Of a stretch of 64,000 nt of DNA, positions 57,375-64,000 are shown one piece after another. The stretch's first letter is position 1, and every line of letters begins with the position of its first letter. Location: the NCBI RefSeq assembly GCF_041080795.1, contig NZ_CP129674.1:1798001-1862000 (forward strand), read 5' to 3'. The DNA is from Bifidobacterium sp. WK041_4_12 (lineage in GTDB: Bacteria; Actinomycetota; Actinomycetes; Actinomycetales; Bifidobacteriaceae). Made by a program: the position numbers and the translations under genes. Below the pieces are notes generated by a model, which saw only the letters and a list, made by a program, of their open reading frames with translations, made no database searches and had not been told where the DNA came from.

Positions 57375-57596
57375 ATGGATATTTTCATGATTCTCTTTTG
57401 GGTTGGACTCGTAGTCACGATCATCGGCGTGCTGATACTCGTGATGGGCGGAGTTTCCTTCCAAATGCGTGCGCTGTCAAACAAGAAGCCTTGGAACGGG
57501 CACACGCGCCCATTGCTGGGCTACGGCCTACTCACCTTCATCGTTGGCATCGGTATCTTCCTGCCTGGAATAATCCACTTGTACAATATGGCGTGA
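57375..57596 (+). CDS. Small two-helix membrane protein
   Basis: 73 aa with two hydrophobic helices (FMILFWVGLVVTIIGVLILVMG and LLGYGLLTFIVGIGIFLPG) joined by a basic loop. The ATG at 57375 gives a compact protein; an upstream in-frame start at 57297 would add a hydrophobic stretch. A strong terminator follows 8 bp after the stop. No family recognised. Confidence 0.6.
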   Translation: MDIFMILFWVGLVVTIIGVLILVMGGVSFQMRALSNKKPWNGHTRPLLGYGLLTFIVGIGIFLPGIIHLYNMA

Positions 57597-57604
57597 TACA
57601 ACAC

Positions 57605-57630
57605 AGCCCCGCTTCGGCGGGGCTTCTTCT
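57605..57630 (+). terminator. Intrinsic terminator
   Basis: AGCCCCGC, TTCG tetraloop, GCGGGGCT, then TTCTTCTT. It lies just after the 73-aa membrane protein gene. Confidence 0.88.
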
Positions 57631-58219
57631 TGAATATGGATTGGGAGTACCCAGTCGGCATTTGGCTCGCATCTCGTTGGTGTGAGCCAAATATTTTATG
57701 ATTCTTACCATGGCATTCCCAAAAGCTCGAGAAACTCTAATTCTTGGGATATATCTTTAATCCATATCCTTTCACTTTCCCCTGCTTATCCGCATGCATC
57801 TTGGTCTTAAGCAGATTCCATGCCCTGTTATCGTGGCCAGATTTGAGGTAGTGGTTACCTATCGGTCTGGCAAGCATATCGGCACTTCATAGGGAGAACG
57901 TTCCTAACCACTTGATCCGAAAGCCCTTGAATGATACTTTGTCCAATTTGAACAGTTATTTTGTCAGGGTAGGACTGGGTATTGAAAGAATTCTTTAGTT
58001 CGTTCTCTTTATTTCTTGTAGTTTCCACTCTCAACGCTGTCTTCCAGATAATCTCAGGGAGCGTCTCCATACCACAGTGGGCGCGCTTGAGTTTGAAGTT
58101 GAAGCCTAGGTGCCCCGCGATGGTTAGAGGTCACTAGATCATCTACTGAGGTTGTGCAGCACGGCACAGAAAAGTTTCTGGATGTATTCTTGGCGTTGAG
58201 AAGAGCGAAAGGCTGAATC
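57631..58219. other. AT-rich stretch without a convincing gene
   Basis: About 590 bp. A 71-codon minus-strand frame (57855-58070) has no ribosome-binding site and resembles nothing known. The stretch may be debris of a mobile element. Confidence 0.35.
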
Positions 58220-58495
58220 ATGGTAAATCAGGTACTGGGAGCATATTTAATAGGAGCAGTAATCGGGATATTACTGTTCATTCTTTGGTTGGTATTTCTG
58301 TATTTCTTCCTGAGCGCTGTAATTCGGCGTGGCATCGACACGTCAGTTCTCAGGGATCAGACCGACGAGCTTGAAGAATATCACCGTAACATGCTTTCGC
58401 TTGAATCGCAGAAGCTCGAGCTACTGAAGTATCGGGAGAATCCTTCTGTGCCGCAAGGAACCATTTCATATGCACCAAGTCAGCAGGCTCAGTAA
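58220..58495 (+). CDS. Small membrane protein with coiled tail
   Basis: 91 aa. One or two fused hydrophobic helices near the N-terminus (about 5-36) are followed by a polar helix (TDELEEYHRNMLSLESQKLELL) and a Pro/Gln tail. GAAAGG lies before the ATG. No family recognised; the single-TM plus coiled coil layout resembles small scaffold proteins. Confidence 0.6.
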   Translation: MVNQVLGAYLIGAVIGILLFILWLVFLYFFLSAVIRRGIDTSVLRDQTDELEEYHRNMLSLESQKLELLKYRENPSVPQGTISYAPSQQAQ

Positions 58496-58599
58496 GAGTC
58501 TTGCGTGGCAGTGAAAGGTGAGCGCTTGGAATCATTGGAGTCGCTGGCTTTTCTCGTTCGGATCTAGCAGCTTGACGGCTTCTGGTGTGAAACGCACGA

Positions 58600-58617
58600 C
58601 GGGAGTTGAACCCGCGT
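58600..58617 (-). other. T-arm-like fragment identical to a tmRNA 3' segment
   Basis: The minus strand reads ACGCGGGTTCAACTCCCG, which matches the 3' T-arm of Escherichia coli tmRNA over 18 nt. No full tRNA or tmRNA can be folded around it, and no CCA end is encoded. Such 3' fragments are often attachment-site remnants of integrated elements. Confidence 0.5.
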
Positions 58618-58729
58618 AATTAGGTTAGAAAGCTATCGGCATCCAACGATGTTTCGGAAACTTGCTGATTTTGCTTCATCTTGAACCCAGTCATTCTTAT
58701 TTCTGAGCTTATTTAGTGAGCAATACTAT

Positions 58730-58775
58730 ATATATGAACTTCGGCGCACTGTCAATACTTGGCTAGTTCATATAT
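58730..58775. repeat. 10-bp inverted repeat
   Basis: ATATATGAAC (58730-58739) and GTTCATATAT (58766-58775), perfect, 26-bp spacer. It sits next to direct repeats. Confidence 0.7.
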
Positions 58776-58777
58776 GT

Positions 58778-58811
58778 GATAGCTAGATTTATGCGATAAC
58801 TAGATGTATTC
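58778..58811. repeat. 17-bp direct repeat, two copies
   Basis: GATAGCTAGATTTATGC (58778-58794) and GATAACTAGATGTATTC (58795-58811) match at 14 of 17 positions. Iteron-like, directly before a short reading frame. Confidence 0.6.
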
Positions 58812-58977
58812 GAGCGCTTTTTCGACCGAAAGTGTCAACAATGTTGCAGTCTATATACGAGTTCACCCGAAGGAACATGGAGTATCGCAAAAAGACCTCT
58901 TTGAGGTCATCGAATCTGCAACAGGCCACGGATCTAAGGGCTTTGTATCCGAACGTAAAAACGGACACTTTGCTTGA
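58804..58977 (+). CDS. Short hypothetical protein or gene remnant
   Basis: 57 codons with plausible amino-acid usage (VAVYIRVHPKEHGVSQKDLFEVIES). No ribosome-binding site and no recognised family. It may be a fragment of a mobile-element gene. Confidence 0.3.
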   Translation: MYSSAFSTESVNNVAVYIRVHPKEHGVSQKDLFEVIESATGHGSKGFVSERKNGHFA

Positions 58978-59160
58978 TCAATCACGGAACTCGACATTAT
59001 TGCCGATTTGATAGGCTGCACGAATTCGTTTGGGCTCATTCACGAGGTCGCAACTCACCAGTGAGCACAAAGAGTATTGCAGAATAATCATTAATTGTAC
59101 TTTTTTATACATTTCGTATATCTTTTCAATCAGTATCGTTGCTGAGAGGAAAGAGAATTG

Positions 59161-59625
59161 ATGCAAGCCAAGTTGATTGCTGTCATGGTTTCGCTTGTGG
59201 CCGTTCTCGCTCTGAGCGCCTGCGGGTCTACCCCGGATACGAGCACGGCTCAGGGAACGCCGGACACGACATCTCCCAGTTCAAGCATCGAGCCAGCGGC
59301 TCCTCTTGATCTGACCGGCACATGGGCATCCAAGAGCGATGATGCGTCGGACACGACCATGCAGGCGACCGTCAAGGACTCGACCATCGAAATCAACTGG
59401 GTGACACCAGACTCCACCTCGCTCTACTGGACGGGAAGCTACGAAGCGCCGACCGAGGCCACCGACACTTATTCCTGGACATCGCAGGGCGATACCGAGA
59501 CCATGTCGTCCGCCTTGCTCGCCTCGCAGGACTCCACCAAGGACTTCACATACGAGAACGGAGAGCTCACCTTCGAGACCAGCGCCCTGGGAGCCACGAA
59601 GACGATACGTCTGCATCGTAATTAG
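59161..59625 (+). CDS. Secreted lipoprotein, module 1
   Basis: 154 aa. Signal peptide and lipobox LSAC (Cys about 20), a Ser/Thr/Pro linker, then a small beta-rich domain (LTGTWASKSDD... MQATVKDSTIEINWV... LYWTGSY) ending in KTIRLHRN. GAGGAAAG lies upstream of the ATG. The next gene encodes a membrane-anchored DUF4352-like protein, and remnants of the same C-terminal end recur downstream, so this is the intact copy of a duplicated module. Confidence 0.8.
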   Translation: MQAKLIAVMVSLVAVLALSACGSTPDTSTAQGTPDTTSPSSSIEPAAPLDLTGTWASKSDDASDTTMQATVKDSTIEINWVTPDSTSLYWTGSYEAPTEATDTYSWTSQGDTETMSSALLASQDSTKDFTYENGELTFETSALGATKTIRLHRN

Positions 59626-59642
59626 ATTAGAGAGAGAAAAAC

Positions 59643-60413
59643 ATGACAGACGCGCCAACACCCCAGCCCGCCCCGCTTCCCCCTTCGTTGGATTATCCGC
59701 CGCCCCAGCAGCCAGTACCCAACTCTGCGAAAAGTGGTTTTACCGTCACAGGGGCGCTCGCTGTCATCAGCATTGTCATATCGGTCATTGCTATCGTCGT
59801 AGCACTGAGCGTTTATGTCATCTTGAACAGATCCATAGCCGATACGCATACAAATCTAGCCGCCGCTTCATCCCATGCTGAATCATGTGACGAAGAACCA
59901 TCAGGCGACGATGTGCCGTCTCCCGAACCAGAAATCAGCGACGCTGGGAAAATCGGTGACACCCAAGAAAACAATGGGATCACGATGAAGCTGTTAGAAG
60001 TTGGAGACTCTTCAACTATCAGCTATGACACCTGCGGTGATGGATGCAGCAGCAGAAAATATGCCCCAAAAGAGCCGGAAGCGGGTACGAAGTACTGGGT
60101 GGCGCGAGTAGAGATAACCAATTCCGGAAAGAAGTCCATAGATCTCACATGTGGTTATCCATTATCAATCAACGCGATAAGCGCAGAACAGCAGGAATAC
60201 GACCGTGTAGACTCTCTTTACCAGGTCGAGGGAAACCCTGGATGCAGCTCGTCCCTCCAGCCTGAAATGACAGCCCAAGTCGCATACCCATTCATGATCC
60301 CAGCCGATACGCACATAGTTGGCATAGTTTGGCGCGGCGTTGACCCAGAGTCGTCAACGCAGTCTGAGGAAAGCTACTTCATTACAGATGACGACTACAA
60401 ACTGTCCCGGTAG
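59643..60413 (+). CDS. Membrane-anchored extracellular protein (DUF4352-like), module 1
   Basis: 256 aa. A Pro-rich N-terminal tail (PTPQPAPLPPS), one membrane helix (about 35-62), an acidic linker, then a DUF4352-like domain (GITMKLLEVGDSS... YWVARVEITNSGKKSIDL... VGIVWRGVDPES). It starts 17 bp after the lipoprotein stop. Probably cotranscribed with the lipoprotein. Function unknown. Confidence 0.8.
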   Translation: MTDAPTPQPAPLPPSLDYPPPQQPVPNSAKSGFTVTGALAVISIVISVIAIVVALSVYVILNRSIADTHTNLAAASSHAESCDEEPSGDDVPSPEPEISDAGKIGDTQENNGITMKLLEVGDSSTISYDTCGDGCSSRKYAPKEPEAGTKYWVARVEITNSGKKSIDLTCGYPLSINAISAEQQEYDRVDSLYQVEGNPGCSSSLQPEMTAQVAYPFMIPADTHIVGIVWRGVDPESSTQSEESYFITDDDYKLSR

Positions 60414-60419
60414 GCCATA

Positions 60420-60506
60420 GTCGTCTGCGCTCTCCAGCTCTGAGTTCGCCCATACATCCGCGAACGCCCTCGACATTACCGAAAGTATGCGTTTGCATCG
60501 TGATTA
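60420..60506 (+). pseudogene. Remnant of lipoprotein C-terminus
   Basis: The frame reads SEFAHTSANALDITESMRLHRD then stop, parallel to the ETSALGATKTIRLHRN end of the intact lipoprotein gene at 59161-59625. Only the tail remains, directly before the second membrane-protein gene. It marks an old tandem duplication. Confidence 0.55.
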
Positions 60507-60519
60507 GAAAGAAGAGAAC

Positions 60520-60611
60520 ATGACAGACTCACCCACACCCCAGCCCGTCCAGCCGCCCTCCCCCGAGGGTTTTCAGCCGGTTCAGACATTCCACCCGCCG
60601 GAAAGGGCGTG
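60520..60611 (+). pseudogene. Frameshifted N-terminal tail of the second module protein
   Basis: ATG at 60520 (after GAAGAGAAC) encodes MTDSPTPQPVQPPSPEGFQ, the same Pro-rich tail as the protein starting at 59643, but runs into TGA at 60609-60611. The membrane part continues in another frame from 60609. A one-base shift around 60595-60608 (GGAAAGGG) would join them, so this is either a frameshift mutation or a sequencing error. Confidence 0.65.
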
Positions 60612-61319
60612 ACCGTTTCAGGGATCATTGCTCTCGTGCTCGGTATACTGAGTCTGCTTATCTGCTACATTCCCATTCTTAACAACGGGTCGGTGATACT
60701 TGGTGCCATAGGCGCGGTGCTTGGCATCGTGGCCGTTATCGCTACGCGCGCCAAGGGCAAGCGATCTGGCAGGATCATCGCCATCCTCGGTCTGGCACTT
60801 TCCGCAATCTCCATCATCGTCGCGCTAACCGTCCAGGCAGCGCTCAGCAAAGCAATCGACGACGCGTTCACCGGACCCACCGCGAGCGAGACCGCGTCAG
60901 GCAAGGCCAGCGAAGCGGGCAACAAGGAAACCGGGAAAGAGTCTGAAACGGCATTCGACGAGGCATACCTCACACACGGCCACATCAAGATCGCTGGCCT
61001 CACCAAGGCAGGCAACGACTACGACGGCAAACCCACCGTCATCGCCACCTACGAATGGACCAACACCGGCGACGACACCATGTTCATGACAGCCTTCAAC
61101 ACCAAGGCCTTCCAGAACGGGGCAAGCCTCAATCTTGCTATCTACCTCGATCATCCTGAAGGATACGACGCAAACGCAAGCATGACGACCCTCAAAAAAG
61201 GCACCACGCAGACCGTGACCGTCGCCTACGTCCTCACCGACGAGACCAGCCCCGTCACCATAGAAGCATCAGACTTCATCGGAGGAGACACCAAGATAGC
61301 CAAAGAATTCACCCTATAG
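60609..61319 (+). CDS. DUF4190/DUF4352-like membrane protein, module 2, N-terminal frameshift
   Basis: 236 aa from GTG at 60609. Three hydrophobic segments (SGIIALVLGILSLLICYIPI, SVILGAIGAVLGIVAVI, IIAILGLALSAISIIVALTV) precede a DUF4352-like domain (HIKIAGLTKAG... VIATYEWTNTGDDTMFM... KKGTTQTVTVAYVL). Its natural N-terminal tail is encoded just upstream in another frame. It is probably expressed only if the GTG is used or the frame is restored. Confidence 0.65.
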   Translation: MTVSGIIALVLGILSLLICYIPILNNGSVILGAIGAVLGIVAVIATRAKGKRSGRIIAILGLALSAISIIVALTVQAALSKAIDDAFTGPTASETASGKASEAGNKETGKESETAFDEAYLTHGHIKIAGLTKAGNDYDGKPTVIATYEWTNTGDDTMFMTAFNTKAFQNGASLNLAIYLDHPEGYDANASMTTLKKGTTQTVTVAYVLTDETSPVTIEASDFIGGDTKIAKEFTL

Positions 61320-61665
61320 CCGCGAGAGCTCCAAGCATTCCCATCAACCGTGCGTCTGCAGCGTGGTTAAATGAATTTTTGAGTGCGCAGCGTTCTTTGA
61401 CGCCTGCATTGGAGGCCCCAGATTACCATTTCCTACCTCAGGTGCTGAGAATTTAGTACAAATTCGTGCCCTATGGATTTACAACATTACGAGAATATCT
61501 ACCAACGTTCTCAAACATAATGAAGCGATATACTTGCTTCATATTCCGATAAAGAGTTAGGGAATGCATTAATTTCGATTCAAAAAATGTTGATGCCGTT
61601 CTGTGACAGTCATTGTGTTTGTCGGAGCAGGAAACTTTACAGTTTCAAAGAAGGGGACTGGATAT
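61320..61665. other. AT-rich gap before the DUF262 gene
   Basis: About 345 bp. It begins with a third, very short echo of the lipoprotein end (TVRLQRG then stop, about 61346-61369). The rest must hold the promoter of the DUF262-HEPN pair. Confidence 0.45.
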
Positions 61666-62781
61666 ATGAGTGAAGATGATTTCCCTTATGAAGGGAAAGA
61701 AGAGACAGAAAACGAAGAAACTCCATATTTGACTTTTGACGTAACAACATATCCTTCAGATTTGACGTTCCAAGTACTAGTTGACATGTGGAAATCGAAA
61801 GACATTATTATTCCCGAGTATCAAAGAAATTTTGTCTGGAACCAGAAACAAGCGTCACTCCTGATCGATTCCTTCTTGACGGGGCTACCGGTTCCTCAGC
61901 TCTTTTTTTACCGTGATGGGAATGATCAGTACCAGGTCATTGACGGGCAACAAAGACTGACAAGTATCATTTATTATATGGAAGGGTATTTTGGTCCAGA
62001 AAAGCCAAATGGCACCCGTAAGACCTTCAGACTAAGCGGCCTCGATGAGAAAGCACCCTGGTCAGGAAAATCATACCTTGAGTTAGCCCCCAAGTACCAG
62101 AGAAGACTCAGATCGAGCGTCATCAGGGTAATGAATGTTCAACAACTCAAACCTGGCAACGATGGTTCGAGTGCCTACTACATTTTCCAAAGACTGAACA
62201 CAGGCGGCACACGCTTGAGCAGTCAGGAAATTCGAAACGTCGTATATCGCGGTCCATTCAATGATGGGCTCAAGGCACTCAACCGAGACAAAAACTGGAG
62301 AAAGCTTATAGGAAAATCTGACGAAGACAGGCGGCAAAAAGATACAGAACTTATATTACGAATCTTTGCACTTTCGTTTTATCGATCGGACTATAAAAAG
62401 CCACTGACAGAATTTTTGAACAAGAGCATTTCATCCAATAAAAATTCTTCAAGTTCTTCCACATTTGATTTCGATTTTCTGTTCCAGCGAGCTACAAAGA
62501 TGGCCTATGAAACCTTCGGTGAAAAAGCCTTCTTCCCTCGCGGAAGACTGAATGTCGCGACCCTTGATTCGGTTATGTCTGTCCTAATTCGGAACTATGA
62601 CGAATTGGATTTGCCTAACCTTTCACACAACTGGAAGCAACTGCAATTAGACGAAAAATTTATCGAAAGAACCACGACCAACACCACGGATGAAAAAACC
62701 GTACAGCTTCGTATACGCAGTGTTTTGAAATATCTGAGCAGCAAGCCTTATGAAGATGACGATTATGTATCAGCACGCTGA
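61666..62781 (+). CDS. DUF262 (ParB-like) protein
   Basis: 371 aa from the ATG at 61666; a GTG at 61603 would add 21 residues. The DUF262 core is clear: IPEYQRNFVWNQKQASLLIDSFLTGLPVP and the nucleotide-related DGQQR at residues 93-97. DUF262 is the N-terminal half of GmrSD-type modification-dependent restriction enzymes, but the DUF1524 HNH nuclease half is absent. The following HEPN gene overlaps by 32 bp, suggesting a two-gene system in which DUF262 senses or regulates. Lower GC than the neighbours suggests transfer. Confidence 0.88.
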   Translation: MSEDDFPYEGKEETENEETPYLTFDVTTYPSDLTFQVLVDMWKSKDIIIPEYQRNFVWNQKQASLLIDSFLTGLPVPQLFFYRDGNDQYQVIDGQQRLTSIIYYMEGYFGPEKPNGTRKTFRLSGLDEKAPWSGKSYLELAPKYQRRLRSSVIRVMNVQQLKPGNDGSSAYYIFQRLNTGGTRLSSQEIRNVVYRGPFNDGLKALNRDKNWRKLIGKSDEDRRQKDTELILRIFALSFYRSDYKKPLTEFLNKSISSNKNSSSSSTFDFDFLFQRATKMAYETFGEKAFFPRGRLNVATLDSVMSVLIRNYDELDLPNLSHNWKQLQLDEKFIERTTTNTTDEKTVQLRIRSVLKYLSSKPYEDDDYVSAR

Positions 62782-63283
62782 AACCGCCATTAAAGGCCTA
62801 AGAGTTGCATACCCATCAATAAAAGATCCCGCTCAACGAATCGCTTTTACCGGCATGGTAGTTGTTGCCGCAACCACGTCTTATGAAATCGAAATTCATG
62901 AAGCACTACTAAATTTTATCGATTCAAAACACAACGCCGTTCTTAGCACCTTCGCTCGAGAACAGTGGAATCAAATGAATGGACACATCTCTTATCCCGA
63001 ACTAACGACCGGGTATTTAAAATACCTCGGAAATCAGTACTGTGACTATTTTAAGAATCTCAGCAGTTCCCAGGACAAAGCACAAACTGCAAACGGGCAT
63101 CACATCATTAACAGTTATGCACAGGTAATACGAAATCGAAATAGTTTCGTTCATGGTGGGATGGAACATACATCAAATCTTACTTTCGAGGAGGCAATCA
63201 AATATTACAAAGAGGGGAAGTATGTGATTCAGTGGTTCAGCAATACACTGAAACACACCTTCGCCGAAAACAGTGAAGAGTAA
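62750..63283 (+). CDS. HEPN-domain (RiboL-PSP/MAE_28990-like) protein
   Basis: 177 aa, all-helical pattern. The HEPN ribonuclease motif R-x4-6-H is RNRNSFVH (Arg130 and His135, with Arg128). It overlaps the DUF262 gene by 32 bp; an internal ATG at 62765 is a possible start. HEPN domains commonly act as RNases in toxin-antitoxin and abortive-infection systems, so the pair is a candidate defence module. Toxicity and target are unproven. Confidence 0.8.
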   Translation: MKMTIMYQHAETAIKGLRVAYPSIKDPAQRIAFTGMVVVAATTSYEIEIHEALLNFIDSKHNAVLSTFAREQWNQMNGHISYPELTTGYLKYLGNQYCDYFKNLSSSQDKAQTANGHHIINSYAQVIRNRNSFVHGGMEHTSNLTFEEAIKYYKEGKYVIQWFSNTLKHTFAENSEE

Positions 63284-63521
63284 TCATTTCAACTCGAATT
63301 TCCTCTGCACGTCGCGCTCCACGAAGCACCTTGTAGAAACCTTTATCCCCCGTCGATGTAAGGGATTCATTCACGCTCGATAGCACAGTGAAGGTCACCA
63401 TGGAATTCAGTCTGAACAGCCTAAAATTCTTGTCAGATGCTCAGCGCCGATGGAGCTTTTCGTTGTCTGCAAGCGCTGAAAAGATCTTGACTTTGTTAGG
63501 CACTTTCTACCTGTTATCAGT
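63284..63521. other. Convergent gap between HEPN gene and partial TIR-like gene
   Basis: 238 bp, AT-rich, between two converging genes. No clear terminator hairpin or gene. Confidence 0.35.
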
Positions 63522-64000
63522 TTATTTATATAGCTCTTTGAGCTTTTGAACGTGGTCTGAATGCAAAGTGCGGGCTTGAGATAACTTTTCTTCGTATTCG
63601 TTCAGCGGTGCATCATCTGTAGTTATTCCGTTATCAACGTATTGTTGCCAGTATTGCAGGACATCAGGATCCCAATAGTTTTCTTCGGTCTTCCCACTCT
63701 GTCGAAGTTCGAGTTCCGTTGGAATTTGTGTTGTTTGAATTTCAGGCAACAGATCATTCTTTTTGATTGTTCTGCCCTTGTTAAGATGTTTGATCAGTTC
63801 GTTGAGCAACTGAACGATGCTTGAATAGTGGTCTTTTGCGAGCGTGATGTTCGCGCCATTATCGAGAGTTACAGCATAGCGATTATCGTCAATGCACTGG
63901 GGTATTTCGCTGTGCTGAACGGACATGATTTGATATTCTTCTGCTGTTTTGGTTGCCCATCCTGCCCCTGCCTCAAACATTGCGAAATCTGAATCTAAGA
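63522..64000 (-). CDS. Partial gene, possible TIR-like domain protein (N-terminus beyond window)
   Basis: The minus-strand frame is open from the edge (reading LDSDFAMFEAGAGWATKTAEEYQIM) to the stop at 63522, so at least 159 residues. The segment SDFAMFEAGAGW resembles the conserved block of bacterial TIR-like and nucleotide-metabolising effectors, where the Glu lies in S-W-x3-E-AGAAW. The C-terminal part is helical and charged (YEEKLSQARTLHSDHVQKLKELYK). If right, it would be another defence effector beside the DUF262-HEPN pair. Based on one short motif, so tentative. Confidence 0.4.
   Translation of the reverse strand, partial: LDSDFAMFEAGAGWATKTAEEYQIMSVQHSEIPQCIDDNRYAVTLDNGANITLAKDHYSSIVQLLNELIKHLNKGRTIKKNDLLPEIQTTQIPTELELRQSGKTEENYWDPDVLQYWQQYVDNGITTDDAPLNEYEEKLSQARTLHSDHVQKLKELYK

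Larger units (their letters stand above)
58496..58803. other. Noncoding segment with T-arm fragment and repeats
   Basis: About 310 bp without a gene. It contains the T-arm-like fragment (58600-58617), a 10-bp inverted repeat (58730-58739 with 58766-58775) and the first unit of a 17-bp direct repeat. It looks like an attachment or junction region. Confidence 0.5.

Noticed and set aside
57855..58070. 71-codon minus-strand frame
   Set aside because: No ribosome-binding site, no family resemblance, lies in apparent mobile-element debris.

Overview
The window looks like a chromosomal segment of an anaerobic member of the Bifidobacteriaceae or a close actinobacterial relative. This rests on gene neighbourhoods rather than a marker gene: mscL, a SAF-domain protein, an FmdB-type zinc ribbon, 5-formyltetrahydrofolate cyclo-ligase, a RimJ-like acetyltransferase and a large membrane protein occur in an order close to that of other actinobacteria. 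A CIRCE-controlled groES and an rplJ-rplL unit with a leader attenuator also fit. Two large catabolic islands and a defence-like right end interrupt this ordinary backbone.

Left part (1-20.8 kb). A truncated DUF4143 ATPase is followed by class Ib ribonucleotide reductase genes. nrdI and nrdE (17.8-20.6 kb) are separated from nrdF (1.1-2.1 kb) by about 15.7 kb of foreign-looking catabolism, although all three point the same way. The intervening island encodes a complete fermentation route from hydroxyproline: a glycyl-radical 4-hydroxyproline dehydratase (HypD) with its activase, proline racemase, D-proline reductase (PrdA and PrdB), a PrdC-like electron-transfer protein and a small accessory protein. 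It also encodes a polar amino-acid ABC transporter, an ornithine-type aminotransferase and a TetR regulator. PrdB carries Cys where clostridial PrdB has selenocysteine. A 14-bp palindrome of the type TAGAACGCAGTCTA lies upstream of each of the five transcription units of the island and is proposed as the TetR operator.

Middle part (20.9-38 kb) is mostly housekeeping: a HisC-like aminotransferase, a Cys/Met-metabolism PLP enzyme, groES, the actinobacterial sepX-like/rimJ/5-FCL/FmdB/SAF/mscL neighbourhood, an FHA protein coupled to a very large protein that looks like a catalytically dead superfamily-1 helicase, rplJL, and a methylthioadenosine/SAH nucleosidase.

Second island (38.2-55.8 kb). 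Twelve genes on the minus strand run from a GABA-type aminotransferase through an oligopeptide ABC transporter, an amidase, a YtcJ-type amidohydrolase, an MFS carrier and a zinc alcohol dehydrogenase to a hydroxylysine-kinase-like kinase and a phospholyase-like class III PLP enzyme. A PucR-type regulator precedes them. The kinase/phospholyase pair is the known animal route for 5-hydroxylysine. Together with the hydroxyproline island this suggests, as inference, use of collagen-derived modified amino acids.

Right part (55.9-64 kb) is AT-richer and mosaic: small membrane proteins, a tmRNA/tRNA T-arm-like fragment, inverted and direct repeats, a decaying tandem array of lipoprotein/membrane-protein modules (one member frameshifted), then an overlapping DUF262-HEPN gene pair and the C-terminal part of a possible TIR-like protein running off the edge. 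This end resembles a defence or mobile-element region.
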